Assembly: GCA_036960375.1 (NCBI GenBank)
Contig: JBALVY010000005.1
Coordinates: 62,001 to 126,000 of the forward strand
DNA: 64,000 bases
Direction: 5' to 3'
Source of the DNA: CAWVSB01 sp036960375
GTDB lineage: Bacteria > Pseudomonadota > Gammaproteobacteria > Pseudomonadales > CAWVSB01
Part shown: piece after piece, positions 1-7,030 of the stretch
Layout of the letters: each line of letters opens with the position of its first letter
Numbering within the stretch: the stretch's first letter is position 1
Made by a program: the position numbers and the translations under genes
The notes under the pieces: generated by a model
Databases searched by the model: none
Told to the model about the DNA's origin: nothing
The model's input: the letters and a program-made list of their open reading frames with translations, nothing else

Positions 1-1
1 T

Positions 2-757
2 AGTCATCCAGACTTAAAAATCCTTTCACCTGAAAAACCAGGTGGACAGATTAAGATCGACTCTGTGCGTGCAGTGATTCAGTTTGGCCATGAAACGGCG
101 CAGCAGGGTGGTTATAGAGTCATTATTGTGAAACCGGCGGAGGCAATGAATCATTTTGCCGCAAACTCCTTGCTTAAATTACTGGAGGAACCCGGCCACA
201 AAACCGTCATTTTGTTACAAACTGCTGTACCAGGAGCTTTGTTGGCGACAATTCGTTCGCGCTGTCAGTGGGTCAGATTACCCCCTCCGCCGATAGAGGA
301 TGCGCGCAGTTGGCTGGCGGCTCTGCTAGCGCCGTCAGCACCCATTGATGCTTTATTGGATGCCGCTAACGGCATGCCGTTACTGGCTCTGGACATGCAC
401 GAAAGTGGCACGGCCGATGTTCAGCGGCAAATAAAGCAAGGCTTGGAATCCCTGATATTGGGCAGAGCGGATCCTCTGGCTCTAGCGAGTCAATGGCAAT
501 CTCATGGTGTTGTTGCGGTGCTGGATGTGGTGTATTTTTGGTTGGTAGACGTACTTGGCAGTCTCTATGGCGGTCAGGGTAAACTGGATCCGAAGTTTCA
601 AAGTTGGCTTGCAGCAAGGGTCTTGCGCAGCCAGTTGTTTGGCCTGCAGCAGGATGTCGTGTCATTACGCCGCCGCCTGTTATCGGGCAATAATCCCAAC
701 GGACAGCTGCTGCTGGAGTCTTTGCTGAGTGATTTACGGGCATGTGTGAGCCGTTAA
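2..757 (+). CDS. holB: DNA polymerase III subunit delta' (partial, 5' end outside window)
   Basis: This is the clamp-loader subunit delta' of the replicative polymerase. The reading frame is open from the first bases of the window, so the gene begins upstream and the N-terminal nucleotide-binding region is missing. The visible part starts with a HPDL...GGQIKID..R stretch typical of HolB. It then shows the leucine/glutamate-rich LLKLLEEPG segment and the SRC motif (in TIRSRCQW), which in clamp loaders carries the trans-acting arginine. The C-terminal part is the helical collar domain. It is followed by pilZ and tatD, the usual pseudomonad order. The stop codon lies inside a perfect palindrome at 756-791. 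Confidence 0.93.
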   Translation, partial: SHPDLKILSPEKPGGQIKIDSVRAVIQFGHETAQQGGYRVIIVKPAEAMNHFAANSLLKLLEEPGHKTVILLQTAVPGALLATIRSRCQWVRLPPPPIEDARSWLAALLAPSAPIDALLDAANGMPLLALDMHESGTADVQRQIKQGLESLILGRADPLALASQWQSHGVVAVLDVVYFWLVDVLGSLYGGQGKLDPKFQSWLAARVLRSQLFGLQQDVVSLRRRLLSGNNPNGQLLLESLLSDLRACVSR

Positions 758-791
758 TCAACAAATGTGATATTGATCACATTTGTTGATT
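756..791. promoter_or_regulatory. Near-consensus CRP/Vfr-type operator palindrome
   Basis: Two perfect 16-bp arms (756-771 and 776-791) are separated by 4 bp. The centre contains TGTGA at 766-770 and TCACA at 777-781 with a 6-bp spacer, inside an AAATGTGAT...ATCACATTT context very close to the extended E. coli CRP consensus. It overlaps the holB stop codon and lies about 80 bp before pilZ. It lacks GC-rich arms and a T-run, so a protein-binding site is more likely than an intrinsic terminator. Control of pilZ by a CRP/Vfr homologue is inferred. Confidence 0.6.
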
Positions 792-857
792 TGTCTAGGC
801 AAAGAGCCGTCTGGGTATTACAATTTAGTCCGATATAGCACATTTGGGAGAACCGTT

Positions 858-1217
858 GTGAACATGGCGGCAAAAGCAGGGGCACCGCGAAATAGCATTC
901 TTTCCATGACCATTGTGGAAAAGAGTGAGCTGTATGCGTCTTATATGCCATTTGTCCAAAATGGAGGTCTGTTTGTCCCCACCCGGAAGAATTATCGGGT
1001 GGGCGATGAAGTCTTTATGCTGCTATCGCTGATGGACGAGCCAGATAAGATCCCTATTGCCGGCAAGGTTATCTGGCTAACGCCAGTAGGTGCGCAGGGT
1101 GGCCGTACAGCCGGCATTGGCATTCAGTTCAGTGCAGATGACGACACCGCATTGCGTAAGATAGAAACCCATCTAGCAGGTATGTTGGACGCAGAGCGCC
1201 CCACCCATACCATGTAA
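858..1217 (+). CDS. pilZ: Type IV pilus assembly protein PilZ
   Basis: This is a small cytoplasmic protein needed for type IV pilus biogenesis and founder of the PilZ domain family. The 119-residue product has the canonical length. It carries the strongly conserved blocks YMPFVQNGGLFVPT, GDEVFMLL, LMDEP.KIP and the RPTHTM C-terminus. This orthologue group lacks the RxxxR motif of c-di-GMP-binding PilZ domains, and none is seen here. A GTG start at 858 is chosen because GGGAG sits 7 bases before it; an ATG at 864 is the alternative. It lies between holB and tatD, with a CRP/Vfr-like palindrome upstream. Confidence 0.93.
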   Translation: MNMAAKAGAPRNSILSMTIVEKSELYASYMPFVQNGGLFVPTRKNYRVGDEVFMLLSLMDEPDKIPIAGKVIWLTPVGAQGGRTAGIGIQFSADDDTALRKIETHLAGMLDAERPTHTM

Positions 1218-1252
1218 TCCAGGCTCTTCGGCCGCGCAGGAATCCTTCTCTT

Positions 1253-2053
1253 ATGTTAGTAGACAGCCACTGTCATCTTGATAGATTGCAGCTCGATAAC
1301 TATGCCAATGGTATTGACGACGTACTGGCTTTGGCCAATGAACGGGGGGTTGAACGCTTCCTCTGCGTGGCGATAGACCAGTCCAATACGCCTGACGTCT
1401 ATGATCTGGCGACACGCTTCCCTTCTGTTTATGCCAGTGCAGGCGTCCACCCTATGGCTGCACATGAAAATCCCGTGAGCGCAGAGTGGTTGAGAGACTG
1501 GGGCAGCAGAGAGCGGGTGGTAGCACTGGGTGAGACTGGCCTGGATTATTACTATAGTGAAGAACATATAGCGTTGCAGCAGCAGAGTTTTCGTCTTCAT
1601 ATGGAGCTGGCGGTCGAACTAAACAAACCAGTGATAGTCCATACCCGAGGTGCACGGCAAGATACTATTTCTATGCTCGAGGAATATTCCGATAAGGGAC
1701 TTAGGGGGGTGTTGCACTGTTTCACGGAAGATTGGGATATGGCAAAGAAGGCCCTGGATCTGGGCTTTTATATTTCGATTTCCGGCATAGTGACGTTTCG
1801 TAATGCTGATCAATTGCGTGACGTAGTGCGTAAAATACCCTTGCAGCAATTACTGGTTGAAACAGACGCGCCATACCTGGCTCCGGTTCCGCATCGTGGT
1901 AAATCCAATGAACCGCAGTGGGTTTATGAGGTTGCAAGTTACTGTGCAGAGTTAAAAGGCGTTTCTTTCGAGGAATTGGCAGCCGTCACCACGGCTAATT
2001 TTGATCAGTTGTTTTTAGCCCACGACGATAGGCGAGATTCACATGGCAGCTAA
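1253..2053 (+). CDS. tatD: TatD family metal-dependent deoxyribonuclease (YcfH type)
   Basis: The product is a metal-dependent hydrolase of the TatD family with an amidohydrolase-like TIM barrel; members degrade DNA 3' ends. The 266-residue protein begins with the metal-binding DSHCHLD motif (HxH). It continues with GETGLDYY (glutamate ligand), VHTR and LHCFTE (histidines) and ETDAPYLAP (aspartate) in the expected order. A weak AGGA precedes the ATG. The downstream glycosidase starts inside its last codons (overlap 2043-2053), which suggests translational coupling. Confidence 0.92.
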   Translation: MLVDSHCHLDRLQLDNYANGIDDVLALANERGVERFLCVAIDQSNTPDVYDLATRFPSVYASAGVHPMAAHENPVSAEWLRDWGSRERVVALGETGLDYYYSEEHIALQQQSFRLHMELAVELNKPVIVHTRGARQDTISMLEEYSDKGLRGVLHCFTEDWDMAKKALDLGFYISISGIVTFRNADQLRDVVRKIPLQQLLVETDAPYLAPVPHRGKSNEPQWVYEVASYCAELKGVSFEELAAVTTANFDQLFLAHDDRRDSHGS

Positions 2054-3101
2054 TGCGCCATTTTTGGCCGGCGTTATTGAAGGTTTTTATGGTCGTAGCT
2101 GGAGCTGGCAGGCGCGAGCTGAATACGCCGGGTTTTTAAGCAGCCATGGCATGGCGAGTTATATATATGCGCCCAAGGACGACCCCTTTTTACGCAAGCA
2201 ATGGCGCGAAGCGTGGCCGGCGCAACAATGGTCACAACTGATTGCATTGCGGCAAACCTATCGTGAGGCTGGTGTGTCATGGGGGCTGGGTTTATCCCCC
2301 TTTGAGCTTTATCGTGACTTCGGCCCTAAGGCACAATCTGATCTGCGTAAAAAATTAGCTGAAATCAAGCTGCTGCAACCTGATGTGTTTTGCTTGCTAT
2401 TTGACGATATGCGCGGAGACCTGCCACAGTTGGCCCATAGTCAACTTGAAATTTGCGCGCAGGTCGCGCAAGAATTACCTGATACACGTTTAATCGTATG
2501 TCCTACCTATTACAGTTTTGACCCGGTGTTAGAGAAAGTGTTTGGTTCACGCCCCACCGCATACTGGCGTGATCTCGGCGCGGGTCTGGCGGACAATTGG
2601 GATGTTTTCTGGACCGGCGACAAAGTGGTATCTGAAAGCTATCCCGCGGAAAGCCTTGTAGAGATCACACGTTTGCTTGGGCGTAAACCCATCTTGTGGG
2701 ACAACTATCCGGTCAATGATGGAGAACGCGCATCTCAATATCTGCACCTGTCCCCGGCTGATCGGCCTGTTGAGCTCAAGCAGCTAACCGGGGGGCTATT
2801 GGCGAACCCCATGAACCAACCTGCATCGTCGACCATCCCTTTATACGCTCTGTCACGATCATTGCTCAATAATGAAGTGAGTTTGGCGGACAGTCTTGAG
2901 TATTTACTGCCTCCGTCGTTGGCAATACAAATACTTGAAGACAGGGAGTGCCTGGAAACTCAGGGGCTGGGCCTGATCAGCGTTGCCGACAGGGAGAGAA
3001 TGGCGCTTCAATATGGTGTCATCGATCATCCGGTCGCAATTGAGATCTGTCAGTGGCTGGCGGGCGATTTCGAATTTGACCCGGCTTGCCTGACTGGCTG
3101 A
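2043..3101 (+). CDS. GH84-family beta-N-acetylglucosaminidase (O-GlcNAcase-like), catalytic domain only
   Basis: The family hydrolyses terminal beta-linked N-acetylglucosamine by substrate-assisted catalysis. Recognisable GH84 blocks are GVIEGFYG (residues 10-17), YIYAPKDDP (40-48, with the conserved Lys45), the catalytic Asp pair at 121-122 in LLFDDM, FWTGDKV (189-195), WDNYPVND (219-226) and NPMNQ (255-259). The 352-residue protein is little more than the catalytic barrel. It has no signal peptide, membrane segment or extra domains, whereas well-known bacterial members are secreted and multidomain. A cytosolic role, for example on imported chitin or peptidoglycan fragments or on modified protein, is inferred. 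The gene overlaps tatD by 11 bases. Confidence 0.85.
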   Translation: MAANAPFLAGVIEGFYGRSWSWQARAEYAGFLSSHGMASYIYAPKDDPFLRKQWREAWPAQQWSQLIALRQTYREAGVSWGLGLSPFELYRDFGPKAQSDLRKKLAEIKLLQPDVFCLLFDDMRGDLPQLAHSQLEICAQVAQELPDTRLIVCPTYYSFDPVLEKVFGSRPTAYWRDLGAGLADNWDVFWTGDKVVSESYPAESLVEITRLLGRKPILWDNYPVNDGERASQYLHLSPADRPVELKQLTGGLLANPMNQPASSTIPLYALSRSLLNNEVSLADSLEYLLPPSLAIQILEDRECLETQGLGLISVADRERMALQYGVIDHPVAIEICQWLAGDFEFDPACLTG

Positions 3102-3287
3102 TTAGACCCGGATTTCGGTCGATTTAGGCTGATTTTAAAACGTTGGTTGAACCGGATCGCCGGATATGGGAGAATTGCGGCCTTCACGAACATGGTCCAC
3201 TCGTAAAAAGGCTAAAAACCTTATATTTATCAGTTGGTTACATGTGTTTGAGGCGGCTGATAAAGGCGCCTTCAAACTTTAGATTAT

Positions 3288-3372
3288 GCGGATGTGGTGA
3301 AATTGGTATACACGCCAGATTTAGGTTCTGGTGCCGCGAGGCGTGAGAGTTCGAGTCTCTCCATCCGCACCA
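3288..3372 (+). tRNA. tRNA-Leu, anticodon UAG, with encoded CCA
   Basis: The acceptor stem GCGGATG (3288-3294) pairs with CATCCGC (3362-3368), followed by discriminator A and a genomically encoded CCA. The anticodon arm CCAGA/TCTGG encloses a loop with TAG as anticodon. A long variable arm (GCCGCGAGGCGT region) marks a class II tRNA, and the T-arm reads GAGAGTTCGAGTCTCT. It lies just upstream of tig, as in pseudomonads. Confidence 0.95.
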
Positions 3373-3452
3373 TTATTCAAATCGCTTGCATGCAGCAAGC
3401 GACCAGGCCGTAACAACGGCAAAAACAACATACAGATTTTTGAGGTTTTCAG

Positions 3453-4760
3453 ATGCAAGTCACCATCGAAACAACCACCGGCCTTGAGCGTCGCTTAACT
3501 GTGGGTGTTCCCGCAAGTCAGATAGACAGCGAAGTTAATAATCGTCTTGAGCGCGCAAAAAAGACCGTCCGTATTGACGGCTTCCGTCCGGGCAAGGTTC
3601 CTATGACGGTTATTCGTCAGCGCTTCGGTGAGGGTGTTCGTCAGGAGGTTGTTGGTGAGGTGATGAGCCGCTCCTTCTATGAAGCAGTAAGCCAGGAGAA
3701 GTTGCAGCCAGCCGGTCAGCCATCTATTGAGCCCACGCAGGTTAGTGCAGGAAAAGACCTGGAGTATGTTGCAACTTTTGAAGTCTACCCGGAAGTGACT
3801 CTTGCAGACTTAACTGCCATGGCCATTGAGCGCCCCACAGCTGAAGTCACCGATGAAGATGTCGAAACGATGATTGAGCTGTTCCGCAACCAGCAAGGTA
3901 GCTGGGAAGTGGCTGAGCGTGCCGCGGCTGAAGAAGATCAAGTTAATATTGATTACACCGGCACCAAAGATGGTGAAGCTTTTGACGGTGGTAGTGCAGA
4001 GGGTTCAGACCTGGTACTGGGTTCCGGTCAAATGGTTGCGGGCTTTGAAGACGGAATCGTTGGCATGTCAGCTGGCGAAGAAAAAACTCTCTCTTTGAGC
4101 TTCCCTGATGATTATCACAGCGAAGATCTTAAAGGTGCAGCGGTTGAGTTCGTAGTCAAGCTTAACTCAGTGTCTGAGCGTAAATTAGCTGAGCTGGATG
4201 CAGAGTTTTTCGAGAAATACGGTGTGAGTGAAGGCGGGGAAGAAGAATTCCGAGCTGAGGTCGGTCGCAATATGAACCGTGAATTACGCAACTCGATTCG
4301 CCGTCAGGTCAAACAGACTGTTATGGACCAGTTAGTCGAATTACATGATGTACAGCTGCCACAGGCCTTGCTGGCAAGCGAGATAAATACCTTGCGACAG
4401 CAAATGTTTCAGCAGTTTGGCGGCATGCCTGAAGGGTTTGACTCTTCGTTACTACCTGACGATATGTTTCAGGAGCAGGCGGTTAAGCGAGTGAGTCTTG
4501 GCCTAATTGTTCGCGAAGTGGTTCAAAGCAAGAAAATTGCAGTAGACCCCGCTAAAGTGCGTGCTGAAGTCGAAGAAATAGCCTCTACTTATGAGCAGCC
4601 CGATGAAGTTGTGGAATATTACTATTCTAATGACGAAATGCTGCAGTCAGTAGAAAGCCTGGTGCTTGAAGATCAGGTTGTAGATACCTTGCTGGAAGAA
4701 GCCGTAGTGGAAGAAGTCAGCAAAACTTACGAAGAAGTAATGAAGCCTGCTGCGCAATAA
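3453..4760 (+). CDS. tig: Trigger factor, ribosome-associated chaperone
   Basis: Trigger factor docks at the ribosomal exit tunnel and shields nascent chains. The 435-residue product has the N-terminal ribosome-binding domain with the GFRPGKVP signature (about residues 43-50). A central FKBP-type PPIase domain follows (DQVNIDYTGTKDGEAFDGG, about 163-181), then the helical C-terminal substrate-binding domain. TGAGG lies upstream of the ATG. It opens the tig-clpP-clpX-lon block and is closed off by a hairpin at 4796-4819. Confidence 0.97.
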   Translation: MQVTIETTTGLERRLTVGVPASQIDSEVNNRLERAKKTVRIDGFRPGKVPMTVIRQRFGEGVRQEVVGEVMSRSFYEAVSQEKLQPAGQPSIEPTQVSAGKDLEYVATFEVYPEVTLADLTAMAIERPTAEVTDEDVETMIELFRNQQGSWEVAERAAAEEDQVNIDYTGTKDGEAFDGGSAEGSDLVLGSGQMVAGFEDGIVGMSAGEEKTLSLSFPDDYHSEDLKGAAVEFVVKLNSVSERKLAELDAEFFEKYGVSEGGEEEFRAEVGRNMNRELRNSIRRQVKQTVMDQLVELHDVQLPQALLASEINTLRQQMFQQFGGMPEGFDSSLLPDDMFQEQAVKRVSLGLIVREVVQSKKIAVDPAKVRAEVEEIASTYEQPDEVVEYYYSNDEMLQSVESLVLEDQVVDTLLEEAVVEEVSKTYEEVMKPAAQ

Positions 4761-4795
4761 ATGTGACCTGGTCACGTATTCAGTAAGACCAATAG

Positions 4796-4819
4796 AAGCG
4801 GCAGCTCCCGTTGCCGCTT
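4796..4819 (+). terminator. Putative intrinsic terminator after tig
   Basis: AAGCGGCA (4796-4803) pairs with TGCCGCTT (4812-4819) around an 8-base loop and is followed by a T-rich stretch (ATTTCCTTCTTT). The T-run is interrupted, so termination may be partial, with read-through into clpP. Confidence 0.6.
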
Positions 4820-4878
4820 GATTTCCTTCTTTATCTCGCCTATGTTCACAGGCACTAATCTATTGGATAAAAATTATC

Positions 4879-5508
4879 ATGAGTTTTAACAAACCTACCG
4901 GTATCAACCCTCTGGAAATCAATGATCTTGGTCTCGTGCCAATGGTTGTCGAGCAGACCTCCCGTGGTGAGCGGTCGTATGACATATACTCTCGCCTGCT
5001 GAAAGAGCGCGTAATATTTCTGGTCGGCCCTGTAGAAGACTACATGGCTAACCTGGTTGTCGCGCAAATGTTATTTCTGGAGTCCGAGAACCCCGACAAG
5101 GACATCCATGTATATATCAACTCGCCTGGTGGGTCAGTGACTGCAGGTATGTCAATTTATGACACCATGCAGTTTATCAAGCCAGATGTGAGCACAACCT
5201 GTATTGGCCAAGCGGCCAGCATGGGTGCATTTCTGTTGGCCGGTGGGGCAGAGGGCAAACGCTATGCCTTACCCAATGCCCGTGTAATGATTCACCAGCC
5301 CAGCGGCGGTGCGCGGGGTCAGGCCACGGATATCGACATTCAAGCCAAGGAAATCCTTATTATTCGTGAGCGATTGAACCAAATTTTGGCTAAACATACC
5401 GGTCAGACGCTTGAGCAGGTAGGGCAGGATACCGAGCGAGATAATTTTATGGCGGCCGATGAGGCGAAAGCCTATGGATTGATCGACGATGTGATCGAAA
5501 AGCGCTAA
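4879..5508 (+). CDS. clpP: ATP-dependent Clp protease proteolytic subunit
   Basis: This serine protease forms the tetradecameric chamber used by ClpX or ClpA. The 209-residue product shows the full catalytic triad: Ser114 in GQAASMGA, His139 in MIHQPSGG and Asp188 in TERDNFM. These match the E. coli residues after a 3-residue offset. The N-terminus has a short processed-propeptide-like extension before LVPMVVEQTSRGERSYD. clpX lies 78 bases downstream and probably shares transcripts. Confidence 0.98.
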   Translation: MSFNKPTGINPLEINDLGLVPMVVEQTSRGERSYDIYSRLLKERVIFLVGPVEDYMANLVVAQMLFLESENPDKDIHVYINSPGGSVTAGMSIYDTMQFIKPDVSTTCIGQAASMGAFLLAGGAEGKRYALPNARVMIHQPSGGARGQATDIDIQAKEILIIRERLNQILAKHTGQTLEQVGQDTERDNFMAADEAKAYGLIDDVIEKR

Positions 5509-5586
5509 AGAAGTGCCTTGTGGGGCTTGCAAATCGATGCAAAAGCCCCCATCTTTAGCTTTGTGATGTATTTAGAGGTCAGCTAG

Positions 5587-6891
5587 ATGGTAGATGAAAC
5601 CCGCAGCGGCGACGATAAGGGTAAATTGTTGTATTGCTCATTTTGCGGAAAGAGCCAAAATGAGGTGCGCAAGCTAATTGCAGGCCCTTCAGTGTTCATT
5701 TGTGATGAATGTGTTGACCTGTGCAATGACATAATTCGTGAAGAGGTGCAGGAAGCGGCAGCCGGAGACGGCGATGGCAAATTACCTACACCACAAGAAA
5801 TTAAGCTGATCCTCGATGAGTACGTCATTGGCCAGGATAGGGCCAAGAAAGTATTGGCGGTTGCTGTATACAACCATTACAAGCGACTGCGCTACGGCGA
5901 CGAAAGTTCCAAAATCAATGGCGATGAGGTAGAGCTGGGCAAGAGTAATATTTTACTTGTTGGACCTACCGGCAGTGGTAAAACACTGCTTGCAGAGACG
6001 CTGGCGCGTTTATTGGATGTCCCATTTACGATAGCAGATGCGACGACTCTCACCGAAGCGGGCTATGTCGGTGAGGACGTAGAGAACATCATTCAGAAGT
6101 TGCTGCAAAAATGTGATTACGATGTTGAACGTGCCCAAATGGGTATCGTCTACATCGATGAAATCGATAAAATATCTCGCAAATCTGATAACCCCTCCAT
6201 TACTCGAGATGTATCAGGCGAGGGGGTACAGCAAGCCTTATTGAAACTTATCGAAGGCACCGTTGCCTCCGTGCCTCCTCAGGGCGGTCGTAAACACCCT
6301 CAGCAGGAGTTTCTGCAGGTTGATACATCCAGTATCCTGTTTATTTGCGGCGGAGCTTTTTCCGGTCTCGACAAAATCATTCGCGAGCGCTCTGAAAAAG
6401 GCGGAATTGGTTTTGGCGCAGAGGTAAAAAGCAAGGACGAGAGCAAGAATATAGGTCAGCTGTTATACGACCTGGAGCCTGATGATCTGGTTCGCTACGG
6501 TCTTATTCCCGAGTTCGTCGGTCGTTTGCCTGTTTGTGCAACGCTGGAGGAGCTGGACGAGGAAGCTTTGGTACGTATTTTGATTGAGCCGCGTAATTCT
6601 CTTACTCGACAATACGCCAAGCTTTTTGAAATGGAGAACGTCAAGGTCGATTTTCGTGATGACGCGCTGCGAGCGGTAGCTCGCAGAGCTATGGAGCGGA
6701 AAACCGGAGCGCGCGGTCTGCGCTCGATTCTGGAGTCTGTACTGCTTGAAACAATGTATCGTATCCCCTCTGAAACCGACGTTAGCAAGGTGGTTATTGA
6801 CGAATCGGTTATTCTGGGAGAATCCGAGCCATTGATAGTTTACGAAAGACCTGAAGCTGACAAGGCGACTGCCGACGATAATGCCAGCTAA
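5587..6891 (+). CDS. clpX: ATP-dependent Clp protease ATP-binding subunit ClpX
   Basis: This AAA+ unfoldase recognises tagged substrates and feeds them to ClpP. The 434-residue protein starts with the C4 zinc-binding domain (Cys17, Cys20, Cys39, Cys42). It then has Walker A GPTGSGKT (about 127-134), Walker B VYIDEIDK, the RKSDNPSITRDVSGEGVQQALLK stretch typical of ClpX, and the GFGAE segment near the IGF-type ClpP-docking loop. The sensor-2 arginine region GARGLRSILE is present. AGAGGTC precedes the ATG. Beyond the stop, TCGGC followed by a T-rich run could pair with GCCGA inside the gene as a weak terminator. Confidence 0.98.
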   Translation: MVDETRSGDDKGKLLYCSFCGKSQNEVRKLIAGPSVFICDECVDLCNDIIREEVQEAAAGDGDGKLPTPQEIKLILDEYVIGQDRAKKVLAVAVYNHYKRLRYGDESSKINGDEVELGKSNILLVGPTGSGKTLLAETLARLLDVPFTIADATTLTEAGYVGEDVENIIQKLLQKCDYDVERAQMGIVYIDEIDKISRKSDNPSITRDVSGEGVQQALLKLIEGTVASVPPQGGRKHPQQEFLQVDTSSILFICGGAFSGLDKIIRERSEKGGIGFGAEVKSKDESKNIGQLLYDLEPDDLVRYGLIPEFVGRLPVCATLEELDEEALVRILIEPRNSLTRQYAKLFEMENVKVDFRDDALRAVARRAMERKTGARGLRSILESVLLETMYRIPSETDVSKVVIDESVILGESEPLIVYERPEADKATADDNAS

Positions 6892-6931
6892 ATCGGCGTT
6901 TTTCTTTTAGAAACTTTCCTCGTACCCTTGT

Positions 6932-6959
6932 CTTGAAAAATTCAAGGGAGCGCCCATAT
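6932..6959 (+). promoter_or_regulatory. Sigma-32 (RpoH) type heat-shock promoter of lon
   Basis: CTTGAAA (6932-6938) is followed after 13 bases by GCCCATAT (6952-6959). This matches the RpoH consensus CTTGAAA-N11-16-CCCCATNT at all but one position. It sits about 70 bases upstream of the lon start, where lon heat-shock promoters are found in related bacteria. A TATAAT at 6972-6977 lacks a suitable -35 box. Confidence 0.75.
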
Positions 6960-7030
6960 ATATCCTATGTATATAATGAAGGACATGAGCGGCATTTTGC
7001 CCGATGTCTTCACATCGATGGAGCTTAGAC

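Noticed and set aside
366..764. Open frame of 132 codons on the minus strand within holB
   Set aside because: It lies wholly over holB, whose plus-strand frame has clear family motifs. The antisense protein is a low-complexity mix without a recognisable domain.
3143..3346. Open frame running into the tRNA-Leu gene
   Set aside because: It overlaps most of the tRNA and has no ribosome-binding site; the tRNA structure explains the sequence.
4762..4776. TGTGACCTGGTCACG after tig as a CRP site
   Set aside because: The half-sites are separated by 5 rather than 6 bases and there is no extended consensus.
6972..6977. TATAAT before lon as a sigma-70 promoter
   Set aside because: No acceptable -35 hexamer lies 16-18 bases upstream; the sigma-32 element explains the region better.
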